From Piezodorus guildinii (Eukaryota; Arthropoda; Insecta; Hemiptera; Pentatomidae): 64,000 nucleotides of DNA. The stretch lies in the NCBI GenBank assembly GCA_023052935.1, contig CM041297.1, positions 97,176,484-97,240,483 of the forward strand. The letters are read 5' to 3'. The notes below the pieces were generated by a model, which saw nothing but the letters and a program-made list of their open reading frames with translations, did no database searches and was not told the DNA's origin. The position numbers and the translations under genes were made by a program. This document shows, piece by piece, positions 42,846 to 54,744 of the stretch (position 1 is its first letter; each line of letters opens with the position of its first letter).

Positions 42846-43150
42846 TATGTATGTACAAAAGTGGGTTACAAAGCCGTCACCTTATTAGCCACCTGATGAG
42901 AAATCTCAAAGCAGGCAGGGCGCGTGCCTCTAAGTGCTGTGAAGGAGTCGTAAAGTTTTTATTAGGCAATAAAAGCTCCGGTCCCATTCAAAGCTGGCTT
43001 TTATAGCGACCATTCAGTCTTGGGTCTGCTTCAACTCGGTCAAGTACCTTATACTGGTCTCATTTCAGAGCTTTTTGTGGTTTCCGAGTTCGTCAGCTTA
43101 TAAATGTCCCTTTTTATCTTTGTGAAATATCTGAATATCGGCTAATAATA
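42846..43150. promoter_or_regulatory. Candidate cis-regulatory island B, mirror of island A
   Basis: Read on the minus strand it contains GTCGCTATAAAAGCC, then CTTTTATTGCCTAATAAAAA, then CTTTACGACTCC. Island A (37866-38110) has GCTATAAAATC, CCAATAAAACTTTTTACGAC and CCC in the same order. The shared block is roughly CCWAATAAAAxCTTTxxACGACYCC. Upstream lie GCAGGCAGGGCGCGTGCCTC and GTCTTGGGTCTGC. It is noncoding in all frames. Recurrence of the same site pair in two isolated islands suggests shared regulatory input. This is inference. Confidence 0.4.
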
Positions 43151-44392
43151 AAAGTTAGAGTTTTTATATGGACTCCTGATGATTTATGAGTTTTGCTGAA
43201 TGGAAGATCAGTAATGGTAAGGTCTATTTCGTATCTTTATCATAACGAGACACCAATATCACTGTTAATAAAAAGGAAATATTATTTATTATATTGTATA
43301 AATTAATAAAATCTATATATGAATGAAGAAGTTTATTTAATTTTCTTTCATTCAATAATTAATTCATATTACGGGCGAACTTGATAAATATAAAAATAAA
43401 TGATTTAATTTTGTAAAGTCACATTCCAAATTAAAATATTTTTTAGCATGGAGAAGTCTTAAAGTCTATGTTCAAAGGTTATTTTATAATTCTAAAATAA
43501 ATTTATAATTTTTCAATGTAAGATAATTTCTGATATATTCTATCGGTAATAGTGTTGTAATAAATTGGAAATACCGGAGAATATTGCTCTGTATAATCTA
43601 ACAATAAGATAGCATCGTAAAAATTAAGAAAATTTATATAATTAACTTTATTAAAAATAAATTGTTTTGTATAAGAACCTTGGAAAAATAAAAATAAATA
43701 AATTAAACGAGGCGAATTATAATTATTAACAATAACTGTATGTTATTACTTAAAAAATATTAAAATAATTTCTAATAATTTGACTAAGCATCATGGAAAA
43801 AGTATTGTTTGTGTGTGATATTTAAAATAATATTATATATATTTCTCTAACCTTGGATAATTTAAGTTTTACAAAAGTCTTTCATATATTGAAATATCAA
43901 ATTTTTTTTTTTTAATTTCTTTATTTCAGATCGTTTGCGTAAGCATACATGTTTTGTTTCTTTAACATAATTAAAGAATATTATTAAACTGGTAACAATG
44001 AAAAAAAATGTGGTTCTAGTTACAAAGACACCTATCGATAAATATAATAATAAATAATAAGGGGAATGAAAATATGATGTATAAAACTAAATTTTAAACA
44101 TAAATGTGAATAAATCATAAATATAAAAACCTAAAGAAAGAAAAATAATGAGAATCATTACTATAATAATACTAGATAAAGACTGATCAAGACAATACTA
44201 AAAGTAATCAAAATAATTTTTAAAATCCTAATCCAAAAGTAAGTTTAATTTTAACACCCTATAGTAACCATCACATTGATTATCTCATAGTTCAACTTAT
44301 TCCACTAATAAAAGGATATTTTTTTGTTGTTTTTTGTCATGAAGACATAAAACTCCATTAACATAAGTTACTTTAAAAAAAAATATTTATGA
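43151..44392. other. AT-rich desert, nothing recognised
   Basis: Low-complexity sequence without supported features. Confidence 0.5.
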
Positions 44393-44456
44393 CATATGCT
44401 GGTTTATTGATATATTATGCAGTACAGTTGTAAATTTTAATAAATAGTAATAAAAA
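44393..44456 (+). repeat. Possible LINE 3' tail fragment
   Basis: GCTGGTTTATTGATATATTA, then TGCAGTACAGTTGTAAATTT and TAATAAATAGTAATAAA. It matches the ACAGTTGTAAATTTxxATAAATA end of the Jockey-type tails. It is too short to place in a family with certainty. Confidence 0.45.
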
Positions 44457-44739
44457 AATTACTTTGATGAATGCATAATACAGACGACATTTAACAAAAA
44501 GGTAACTATTTCAAACAGGGGGAAGTTTTGCTATAAGCAACTAATTTATAAGGCACTCTGACGGACAGATACTACTTAAAATATGTTTTCTATTACATGA
44601 TATATAAGTCAGTGAACCTTTCCGTCAGATATATATACAAAAAAAAAAGTTGAAATACTGTTTTATCTAGTTCTCCAGAAAACCCGTATATATCAATTTC
44701 TCATTTTTTTTTTCATATCCGATATAATAACAAAAGATG

Positions 44740-45070
44740 CTAATTTTTATCTTGAGAATTCGCAGTATGGAATACACAATTAACATTGTGCCAGCAAGAG
44801 AGAGATAAGGAAGCGGTGGAAAAATATATAAATAAGAAAAAAATTATAAAAAGGGAAAAAACTGAAACCTTCCAAAAAATGTGTTAGGACAACAACGGAC
44901 GCACACTTTACGATCTACAGAGCAACTGGGCACTAAAGCGGGATTTATAGGCCTGTAAAATAAATTTATGTTTCGACAACAGGAGTCTCCTGAGAACAGG
45001 ACGCCCTGGGATTACGGATTATAAATTCAAAACAATTTTAAGTACAAATTATGTCCTTCCTTAGAAGGAA
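44740..45070. other. Higher-complexity noncoding island
   Basis: Contains GGACAACAACGGACGCACAC, AAGCGGGATTTATAGGCCTG, TTTATGTTTCGACAACAGG, CCTGAGAACAGGACGCCCTG and GGATTACGGATTATAAATTC. It has stops in all frames. Homeodomain-like TTTATAGG, GATTACGGATTA and TTTATG words cluster here, as in islands A and B. Confidence 0.35.
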
Positions 45071-46485
45071 AAGTGTTCGTTTATCCTGATTATTTCATAG
45101 TCTTTGTTTTATTGTTATTTTTTAACGAAATGAATTCTTTAATTAAATTTATCCTCACGAGTCAGTTATGCATAGAAAAAATAATAATAAGTTTTTTTGT
45201 TGTTGAAAAAAAAAAAAAAAAATTTATCCACCTGAACACCTAAAATGCACTTTAAAACGTTAAGCTTTTGAAATATTAAATGAAGCCCATAGTTGTAAGC
45301 ACCGTAAGCAAAATAATTTTCTCCTATTGTGAACAAAAGAAAAATATGGTCATATTTTATGTAATTTGTCAATTTACAAAACTGATTGTAGGTAGATAGA
45401 TAGATAACAATCTTAAAATTTATAAAAAAAAACATTAATAGAACTATGGTCTTTTAGACCGTCTAGTTCGGAGCCGACCTGTTCAAATTTACAAATTATA
45501 CAACAATAGCAATATAAATAAAACGAAGCTCACTCACTGAATCTACTTTTTCTGCACCAGACTCAAAAAAAACAAAGCAATAATAATAAACAATTAATAT
45601 TATATTAATGAATAGTTTTAAGAATAATTAAATTATTTTAGAAGATTGTATCTATAAGGCCATGCTAGTTTACAATAATTATACACAGCCGTCCAGTTGG
45701 CTGTTTCAAAACTGATTTTAAGTACTATTAAATAGGAATTACTATATTCTTGGAACATCTGCACGGAAGGTGAATATAAATAAAAATGACTTAGTAGAAT
45801 CAATATTGTAAATGGTTCGAATGTGTTAATGATGATTAAATTTACTTTAACAAAGATTAAAATTTATATTTCGTCATTATTTAATTTGAAATCTGAATAA
45901 TTGTTATTTTAAAAATGTTTATCATATTTCAATTATCTTTTGAATGAAATATGGATGAATTGTTGCAAATATAATACAATAAATAATAAATGTTTGTAAA
46001 AAAATCTACAAAATCATAGGAAATAGCCGCTCCCACATTGGAATCTTAATTAAGAATATTACTTTTCAAATATTTAGACAAAAATTTAAGAAATTATTAT
46101 TTTTTATAATTCATAAGAAAATTATTAGATAATCATATTTTAAGTAATGGCGTTTTTATTTCACTCTAAATCACACTCTATTTCTTATATGAATTTCTTA
46201 TTTGGTTCAAACAATGAATAAGTATTCTGAGAAGCAAAATATAAGTGCATTGAAATAAATATTTTTATTTAATATAGTTTTTTTTTTTTTTTATCCAAAG
46301 AATACTCATTTTAAGATTATATAGTGTTGTTTACCTATGCCCTTTTGTTTACTGCGGTTGGCACGGCACAATTATAATTGAAATTTTTCAGTTCTATATA
46401 TTAACGTTGTTAATACAGAATATTTTAAATAATTATAATATATAAAATAAACTTATTTAAACATTCATATTTGAGAGTTGATGTG
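45071..46485. other. AT-rich desert, nothing recognised
   Basis: The minus-strand open frame at 45166-45435 passes through an A-run and has no recognisable protein signal. Confidence 0.5.
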
Positions 46486-46640
46486 AATTAAGAAGGGCGG
46501 GTTTCTACCCACCATGACGGGAGGCAGGCCACAATAGCCCGGCCAACCCGATGCCTCGGCTGCCGGCCATGCTGTGTCTCCAACTCCCTGCTTTCTCATA
46601 GGTCGGTTCGGTTTTAATGGCTTCTAGCCCGTAAATTCCT
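46486..46640. other. Short GC-rich island
   Basis: AAGGGCGGGTTTCTACCC, GACGGGAGGCAGGCCACAAT, AGCCCGGCCAACCCGATGCC and GGCTGCCGGCCATGC within a strongly AT-rich region. The beginning GGGCGGGTTTCTACCCACC can form a small hairpin (GGGT/ACCC). No frame is supported. It could be a CpG-containing regulatory element or a repeat fragment. Confidence 0.35.
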
Positions 46641-48365
46641 TTATGTTTTTGGTTTTATTTAGTAATAGAACTGGGTTTCGATTACTTTTAAGTTATAATA
46701 TAAACAAAGAGAACCCAGTGTTTATTTTTAAGAATTAAATAGAATAAAAATTGGAAAAAAATATATATGAACTACCAACTGTAGACCATATTTAATAAAA
46801 TATTAAATATTGCCGTAACATTACTATTTAATTTATTATAATATATAGGCATAAAAAAAACTAACCATTGAGTATAAAAATATAATCACAATAATAAAAG
46901 CATGCAGGTTTAAGCAATTTATTTATATCTATAAGGTCACATTATAATTATAATAAGAACTTTATATGATACGAATAAGTTTTTGGAAGGGGAAATTCAT
47001 ATCACTTCAGATGTTTATAACTCTATAATTAGTAATAGTAAGGAATTATCATGAACCATTATAAATTAAAATAGTGCCTGCATAGACGTATAATAATCAT
47101 ATTAAAAGTATAATAGTGATTTATTGGGGTTCCAGTATTTAATATATAAAATTTCTGGGAAAACCTCTTCCGAATCCAACTCAAGAAAAAGGATTTACAA
47201 TTGTTTAAGGATTTATAATTTGATAAAATATAAATGTCATAAAACGGTGTTCGGAAGTGATAAATTAATGATATAATTTTAATATATATAATAATATTAG
47301 TTGACCGAATAACTAAAAGAAATTCTGTACAATTTTTAAAATATCATGTATAAGTTTACGGAACTACCTATTTAATCATAAATTCAGAATAAATAAAGGT
47401 ATCAAAATTATTTATACTATTTTTAACTGAAATAGTAGGAAAATAATCAATAAATGCTTTTAATTCTTAAAAATTAAAATTTGATTAAATACCATATATT
47501 TAAAACTTAATCCTTTATTTTATTTAATGACAAAACAACTTACTTAACATTCGGCATATAAGAATAAAAATGATGATCATATTCAAAAGCGAACACTTTA
47601 TGGGGGAAAAAGTGGTTATAAATAATAACGAACAATTTAGATTGACCAATATTAGTGCAAATATTTGTATAATGTTCCTGTAACGATTGTTTTGCCAATA
47701 ACCATATCTTCAAATGATAAACTTTTTTTATACAAACTTTACAATCGTCTTAATTACTATTGATTAATATTAATGGAACTGAGTTATGTTAATTTGTGTT
47801 TAACTCTATGATATTTACTTTTGTTACTTAAATGGGAATTTTGTTCACCCAACCACATTTTATCGTTATGTAAATACGTAAGTAGATTAATTGTCACCGA
47901 TAACAGCATTATATCCCTCTTATTATAAATATACCGTTTAAAACTAATAAAATGAAGTGGGATCAAAATAATGGGTAATATTATAGCAAACAATCACTTA
48001 GCCAAACAAAGTGTTAAACGAGCCAAAAAGAATCTATAATAATAAAAATTAATGTTTCTTTAATTGCTTAAATTAGCTATATGTCATTTAAATAGTCTAA
48101 ATTTCTTGTTTAATTTTCACTTTTTCAGTACATGATTGATTATCTATCTAATATACCAATATTTTCTTATATATATAAATTCACAGCATGTGATTCATTT
48201 TTTTGTTTTTTGAAATAGTATATATAACATTATAATACTTTTTTAGCCAAGAGATAAATTTTGAAATGTACATTTATATTGTTCTCAGAGCTCTCTCAGA
48301 ATAAAAATTCTATTTAATTTCATAAATATTTTATTATAGCCATATAACATAATATAATATTCTTC
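46641..48365. other. AT-rich desert, nothing recognised
   Basis: No feature is supported. Short open frames are compositional. Confidence 0.5.
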
Positions 48366-48670
48366 TAACTTTGAGTATCACTACGCCGTACTCGCATTCC
48401 AGTTGTTACTTCTAACTTATTCCATACCCACACCGCGTTGCCCTGATATCGTTTGTCTCGGGGTGAAAGTCACTCTGTTGTCGGCAGGAGTGGTAAAGAT
48501 TTATATTTGTCGATAAAACGTGTTTGCGTATTGTTCAACAACGATCTCGGAGTATATTGTATCTCAGAGGTGACAGTTTTGTAGCCAGTTTCGCATGCGG
48601 AAACTGCCTCGTATATTCTAGTCTTAAGTGTAGCTACGCCTCAACGGCTGAGACGCTGACTTATTTTCTA
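48366..48670. other. Higher-complexity noncoding island
   Basis: Includes CTACGCCGTACTCGCATTCC, CCGCGTTGCCCTGATATCG, GTTTGTCTCGGGGTGAAAGT, GTCGATAAAACGTGTTTGCG, GTTTCGCATGCGGAAACTGC (a near-perfect inverted repeat) and GCCTCAACGGCTGAGACGC. It has stops in all frames. Candidate conserved noncoding element. Confidence 0.35.
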
Positions 48671-49094
48671 GATAAAATGTTGACGCAATAAAATAGTTTA
48701 TAAGAAAAGTGAATTATTTAATAGTTTAATAAATAAAATTTGTAATAAAAAAGATACTCGGGCTAATGATTTCCATTTCACTTATTATGTATTTTTATTA
48801 GCGGAGACTGTTCGTTATTAATGTCTAAGGAAGATAGTATTTTACTGTTTCAAGTAATTAACATTAATTATATTTATAAATAATATATCTGTAAATACAA
48901 AATATTTTATTTTTTATTTGTACTTCTTTCAATAAAGTGTTGATGAACTTAGGTAAAGGTTAAATTTACTTATTTATAAATTTAAGTTATTCGATATTAA
49001 TCCATTTTATTGTAATATAAGGAGTTGTTTTAAATTTTTTTCGTAGTATTTTTTATTTAAAAATTTTTATTTATTATGTCCTATTGTAATTTTT

Positions 49095-49155
49095 TGGCAC
49101 CTAAAGACGGTATTTTAGCTGAAACGTTGTGCAATATTTAATAAAAGCGTATAGT
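49095..49155 (+). repeat. Degenerate GAAACGT-type repeat end
   Basis: CACCTAAAGACGGTATTTTA then GCTGAAACGTTGTGC and AATAAAAGCG. The box order is that of the hammerhead-like repeats (CTAAAGA, stem, TGAAACGTT), but CTGATGA is not conserved. Confidence 0.4.
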
Positions 49156-50628
49156 TAACCGTCCTTATTTATTTGTATTAGGGTCTTAATTTTAATTAGA
49201 TTTACAAACTACATTAAATTTCTTTTTTTGTAATATTTAGTAATTTACTTTTTTTATTTATAAGAATTACTACATTTTTTCTGACGGTTTTCGAATAGAA
49301 AATTATTAAAGAATAAGCATTTTAACAGTTGTATCACATTGAATTATATTCTCTCTATTTAGCTTTTTAATAATTTTATTTCATTGTAGGAACGATAAAG
49401 AGTTTTATATAAAGAGTATGTAACATATCATTTAATTATACCTATTATAATGATATTTGGAGAAACATGAAATGTAAGAATCAATTTATTCAAAGAATCA
49501 TCATTAAGGCCTTCATTTACAATTTTGATTATAACTGCATACCATATATATATATATATATACATTTGATTAAACTTTTTTAAACTTCAATTTTTTATTC
49601 AACAATTAGAAACAACTATTTCAATTATCCGTATAATAATTCTTCAATGTCCACATGATCTTATTCTAATGATGAATTTTATATAAAATAATAATTAGTT
49701 AACTATCATATTACGCAACTTTTTGATGAAACAATTTCAATAATTTTAATTATTCAACAACAACAACTAATTCTGATCTATGATGTATTATTAGTATTTG
49801 GGATTATGATTTAATTTTTTTTTTTTGATAAATGATCTGGCATGAATTTTTAATTAGAAACAACTATAGCATTTTATGTTGAAATAGATATCATAAGTTT
49901 CATTTAATTTTCTTTAACTGCTACAGGACTATTAGGGTAAGAATAATATATATAATATGATGGTGTATTTAAGTTACTAACATAACTAAAATATTTAAGA
50001 TATAACCATGAAAAAGTTCTGATATGCATAAAACTCCAAAATTGTAATTGGATGGCTAGGTGATAATAATATATTTAAATTGTCTTAATTAAATATTAAT
50101 TTAAAATAAGTTCAATTTAATAATTAAATCTATAATTATTAATATAAATATTTTTAGAATTAGAGGTCAGCAGACCATTGATTACCACACTCATTCTTTT
50201 CTTTTTTTCACCCCCTCATTAAACTAAGCGACTGAAGCATTTATGAACGTAACCGTGCATATCAGCCCATTCCATCACCTGATAAAAATTCATACACCTT
50301 GATAGCTTCACAATTAGGATTAATGTTCGACAATTAAACCTTATCTCCTAGCCACAGCAGTTTACTTAAATACCAAATAAATTAACCCTATTAAAAAATA
50401 AATATCAAAAGGGGAGTAAGTAGATGTTCATGTAAAAATCAAGTGGGTGTACACATGTAAAATATACAGATTGTCCTTTGTGAGTAATGTTTCCTTGAAG
50501 ATGGTTTCGTAATTCAATGTAATGTTTTAATTATTAAAAGTAATATTTTCTTTACTAACAACAAGGAGTAAAATATGCAATGAGAAAAAAAGTTTATAGA
50601 TTGTATTAAGTATGCTAATCTTAACAAA
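49156..50628. other. AT-rich spacer, nothing recognised
   Basis: A small (TA)n lies at 49542-49562. No gene or repeat family is supported. Confidence 0.5.
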
Positions 50629-50875
50629 ACGGGGAGCCCGTGGCTGAGTGGCTAGCGCGCTAGTCTCTCATGCTACAGGCTTTTATAAGGATGTAAACCA
50701 AGGTGGATTCACTCACAACCTCTCCCCCGGGTATGTGAGATCCGTCAGCCAAAGGGTGGCCACTCACAAAATTAGTCGTAGGGAGTAATGACCCTACACT
50801 GAAAATTGCATCGTGAAACGTGAGTGTAAACTCACAGGAGTTTACACCGCGAGGCCTAGGGCAGAAGGAAAAGGA
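50629..50875 (+). repeat. tRNA-derived SINE (family S1)
   Basis: The head GGGGAGCCCGTGGCTGAGTG, then GCTAGCGCGCTAGTC, carries a Pol III A-box like that of Ser/Leu-type tRNAs. A degenerate B-box (AGGTGGATTCACTC) lies about 70 bp on. A tRNA-unrelated body follows (CACTCACAACCTCTCCCCCG, GGGAGTAATGACCCTACAC, GTGTAAACTCACAGGAGTTT), then an A/G-rich and T-run end. It is not a functional tRNA gene, because the anticodon and T arms do not fold properly by eye. It is read as a SINE. Confidence 0.65.
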
Positions 50876-52135
50876 AAAGTTTTTAGCTTTTTAGTACTAT
50901 TAATTATGATTCGAAGAGAACAATAATTAAAAACAAAATATACTAAACAATAAAATAGTATTATATACCTTCTTTTTATAGCATTTCGGCGCTTTCAGCC
51001 ATTTTCTAGGCTTTATCTTGCTTTTTTTTTCTAATATATAATACGAGTAATTCCACCCGAAACACGTCTCCTGGCCGTTTGAAACATGTTTGGCTCAATA
51101 TTTTTACCATCTGGTAATTTAATTAAGCAGGTTGTAAAACGTTACCATTACCTGCGATATATTTATTAAATTCAAGGCTGCGCTACTCGGTGACAGAAGA
51201 GATAATTTAAAAAAAAAACTATATGAAATGATAAAGTTATATGAAAACAAACAATTGTAATAGATTTTGAAAACATATTTTTTAAAATATAGATTCTCCA
51301 TTTTATTATAAACTACATTATTTATAATAAAAGTAAAAAAAAAAGTTTAATAATAAATACACTTATTGTGAAGTATTGAAATAATATACGTTGAAAGTGT
51401 GTGAGAGTGTATAATAATTTATTATCACAACAAAACATCACACATTTTTCTTATTTTACTTTCTCCTATTTTCACCGTGTAGTGTGGACTTAACTGGCGG
51501 TTTTCGGGCGAAACAATGAAGTATTAGACAAACGTAAATAATAGAGACACGAGAAAAGGTAAATATTGTAAAAGGAAAATAAAGGTGATTATCGGTCGCT
51601 ATTGCATCACACATAAAACATTGTAACCAAACGGAGCAATAAATAACGAAATAGCATTATAATATTGTGTAAAACTTCTGTTAAAATTTAATAATGATTG
51701 ATTCGAGTAATAATATAGTTTTCTTCCATCAAAAGTTTACATCTTACGGTTTTATTAAAATATAGGATCTTATCTGGCATTCCAACGTGGTGTAAATATT
51801 ACAGTTAAGCCAAAAGGTTTCTTTGGTGAAGGTTTATCTAATATGGCATATATCTAATGTCAACCCAAAACATATTTACATGAATATTTATACACTGTAG
51901 TTATTATGTTGAAAACAAAATATAATTATAACAAATCTTTTAAATGTGATCCTAGGACAGTAATCGTTGGATATACTTTGAACTTAATGAAATTAAATTC
52001 TATAGTAACTTTAAAAAATATTTATATATAATGTTAGACAATTTTTAAGTTGATAATAGTCTGATAGCATAACAATATATAATATCCTACCTCTTATATG
52101 TTTACTCCAACCTAGGAGAACTTTACCATCATACG
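50876..52135. other. AT-rich spacer, nothing recognised
   Basis: Small patches such as GTGTGGACTTAACTGGCGGT (about 51484) are more complex but unassigned. Confidence 0.45.
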
Positions 52136-52500
52136 AGCGGACCTAAACTGACATTGGGGGTGCGGAAGGGTACGGTCGACAAATGACACCAATATTTGGA
52201 GGTAAAAAAAAAAAAAAAAAAAAAAACGGTACCAGAGGTCAAGAAAAAAACAAACAACAAACGCACCCTTTAGTACCCCGTGTCAGTACTACCGCTCTAT
52301 ACCTGTCACTTTCGTACCTGTGCGGCGGATATTTTAAGCAAATGGGTCAGTGTGTTTTTTAACTTAAGGGAAAGTGTTTTACATACCGACAGGTATAACG
52401 GTACTCCAAAGGTACACAAAAAGGATGTACCGCTTTATTTGCAAACATGGGTACACCTGTTGATTTACTGCGGCACGGGGTAATGCAGTCAGAAATAGTA
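52136..52500. repeat. GTAC-rich element with nested inverted repeats
   Basis: The outer pair TACCCCGTG (52274-52282) and CACGGGGTA (52474-52482) encloses an inner pair built on ATACCTGTC/GACAGGTAT plus TACCG/CGGTA (52290-52307 and 52388-52403). GTAC/GGTAC words recur about nine times from 52173 to 52452. An A22 run lies at 52205 and another A-run at 52499. A 67-codon frame crosses it but is unlike any protein I know. It is a foldback repeat or a structured RNA candidate. Confidence 0.5.
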
Positions 52501-53035
52501 AAAAAAAAAAAAAAAAAAGAATGAAAGTCTCAGGTGAGAGTGATTGTGTTCCAGTTTAAAGTGAAAATAATTTTTTTTTTTTTTGTCAGCTTGGCTATAG
52601 GTATTCTTGGTCGTTGACTTGACTCAAATAAAAAAAATTGAAGGTTACTCAAAATTTCTAAATATTATTATATATTTTTTTAAACTTAATTTTAGACTTT
52701 ATGCTCATATTTAAAACATATAAATACTTAATTATTTTCATAACACATAATAAAATAAAACAAGCATATTGAAAAAACGTAGATTGTTATAATAATATTT
52801 ATTTAAAGTATGGAACATGAGGTAAGGCGTCAGAACTGAAGAATTAAAATAAATTCCAACAATTTCCATCAAACGTTTTCCCTTCGCCGTAAACCTATAA
52901 AATCCTGCCCTACAGCTTCCTTTAATAATAATTCGGTTGTCCCAGTTGGACAAATTTGCTACCTAGGGTTCCTGGGTTTACGAACGTCTTACATGGAATC
53001 CACACAAGTCTAAAACGACAAGAAACTGCTCGTCG
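52501..53035. other. AT-rich spacer, nothing recognised
   Basis: Leads into the Jockey fragment. The part from about 52890 (CCTTCGCCGTAAACC...) becomes more complex and may be further decayed LINE sequence. Confidence 0.4.
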
Positions 53036-53515
53036 CTTTCGGTTACATCGACACTCAATGGACTGACGCTCTAATCTTCCACTTAACTCAGAAGGCTCTA
53101 TATTACCATCATAAGGCCTACCTGGAAGTTGGTCTTCGGGGCACAACTAAACCAAATTTTTTCACATTTTAGATCCTTACTATCCAAAATCCTTAACATT
53201 ACTTATTTGGTCACGAATAAATTCATCCATTAAGACCTTAATATTCCATATAATGCTGATTTAGCCCAAACCAGATATCAATCCTTCCATGAAAAACTCC
53301 ACTCCTACTATAAGCCACTGGTTTAAATCCTTTCTTCTTCTTCTTGTTCTTAAATTTCTGACAATCCTCCGAGGCTTCATAAAAAAGATGGATCTATCTT
53401 AGATTACCCACTGTATTGCAGGCAATGGGCATTTTCTCTTCATGTCTTTTTCATATATTTTATCTGACAGCTTATTTACTATATGTATTAATCAGAACAG
53501 TTTTAAATTAAAAAA
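53036..53515 (+). pseudogene. Jockey-type LINE 3' fragment (family J1), degraded
   Basis: Aligns with 1-480 and 31080-31535: TCTAATCTTCCACTTAACTC, CATCATAAGGCCTACCTGGA, ACTTATTTGGTCACGAATAA, ACCAGATATCAATCCTTCC, GACAATCCTCCGAGGCTTC, then the GGCAATGGGCATTTTCTCTT 3' UTR block and an A-run. Stops and indels occur throughout. Upstream, TTACGAACGTCTTACATGGA may be further LINE sequence. Confidence 0.8.
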
Positions 53516-54540
53516 AAAAGTTAAGACACTGATAAAACAAGGAATTCATTTAAGCGGTCAAAGAAAAAGTCAAAATCAACCTGAACCTTTCCAGCGATGT
53601 ATAATTATATCTAATTAAAACAATACTGAGGTGAATGAGGAATTGAAAACGCCTGTAATAAAGACTTCTCGAATACATTCTTTTTGAATTTTTTTAAGAT
53701 ATATTATTTCATTTTATTATTATTTACAGCTAAATGATTGCATTAATGACCTTCTATGTCAGTGCAAATCGTACATTACTTATATCTCTTCAGTTATGGC
53801 ACGACAATTATTACAACCTACAAGGTCATCACTTATTTGAAATTTACGGAATCGACACAACAATAAAATTTTCAACATTTAAAACGAATAAATATATAGT
53901 TAATAAATTTGTAAAAATCGAAAATTCTTGAAAAATACAGTATTTTGATAAAAACAGAAAAGCAAAAATTAATAAAGGAACAAAATAAAATTCACAAACA
54001 AAAAATATTCCTACATATTTGACCAAAGGGCTGTTAATTTCTGCACTGTTTTATTATTGATTAGGTAGTCTATAAACGAATTTTGTAGCAAAATAGTGTT
54101 ATTTATTAACATTTAATATCGATTTATATTCTATTCCTATAATGTATGTTGGCAACTTATCAAATTGTTTCCATCGGTTCCAGTCGTATGAATCAAGAAC
54201 AAATTTGCATGAGTTATAACCCCCGAGAGAGAAAATAAAAAGCAGCAACGACCGAAGTATTTTATACAGCTTCGATAAATAAGGAATCATGCCAAATAAA
54301 AAACATCAATTTATAAATTCTATAATACTCTAACATATATTTTAATTTGTGTTAGAGTATTATACAATAGCAGATGCTTCATAATTTCATAATTTATAAA
54401 TTAAATAAAGCTGAATTTAATTTCGCTCATGAGTAGAGGTTTATGAACTATAAATTAAAAAAAAAATGTACCTCTACAACCTACAAAGGGTCTTGGGTTA
54501 AGTAAATATAGACAGTATTATTTCTAGTCCAACATTGTGC
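53516..54540. other. AT-rich spacer, nothing recognised
   Basis: Includes an inverted pair near 54310-54370 (TATTACTCTAACATA...TGTTAGAGTATTATA). No gene is supported. Confidence 0.45.
54312..54367. repeat. Short inverted repeat (hairpin)
   Basis: ATAATACTCTAACA at about 54321-54334 and TGTTAGAGTATTAT at about 54350-54363 are exact reverse complements around about 15 bases of AT-rich loop. Confidence 0.65.
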
Positions 54541-54544
54541 AAGG

Positions 54545-54744
54545 AGAGGGATCACTTGTAGCTGGGTAGTTAGCATAACAGCCTCCTGTGCCAAAGGTCA
54601 CAGGTTCAAACCCGCAGGTGGTTCTAGGAATTTTTAATGGGAATTTTTTATATCAGGTACTCGTTAAAGATCCCTATCCTAATAAAACCTGGATAGGCAA
54701 AATTTAGGACTCCCAGTATAGCATCGTTCGATTAGCCTTAGCAG
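54545..54744 (+). repeat. tRNA-derived SINE (family S2), 3' end split by MITE
   Basis: The head CTTGTAGCTGGGTAGTTAGC carries a Pol III A-box, and CACAGGTTCAAACCCGCAGG holds a perfect B-box GGTTCAAACCC. The body contains TTAAAGATCCCTATCC, CCTGGATAGGCAAAATTTAG and GTATAGCATCGTTCGATTAG. The copy at 61015-61235 has the same order and continues into an AATAAA-rich tail. Here the tail is displaced beyond the MITE pair (ACAAATAAACAAACAA after 55476). SINE copy, not a tRNA gene. Confidence 0.8.

Noticed and set aside
37866..43150. Naming the region as part of the Hox cluster or iab region
   Set aside because: Only short binding-site words support it. No Hox gene, known miRNA or conserved exon is in the window.
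50635..50720. Functional Ser/Leu tRNA gene
   Set aside because: The B-box is degenerate and no cloverleaf closes. The body and tail are SINE-like.
54545..54630. Functional tRNA gene
   Set aside because: The A- and B-boxes are good, but the acceptor and anticodon stems do not pair, and the sequence continues into a body shared with a second copy. That makes it a SINE.
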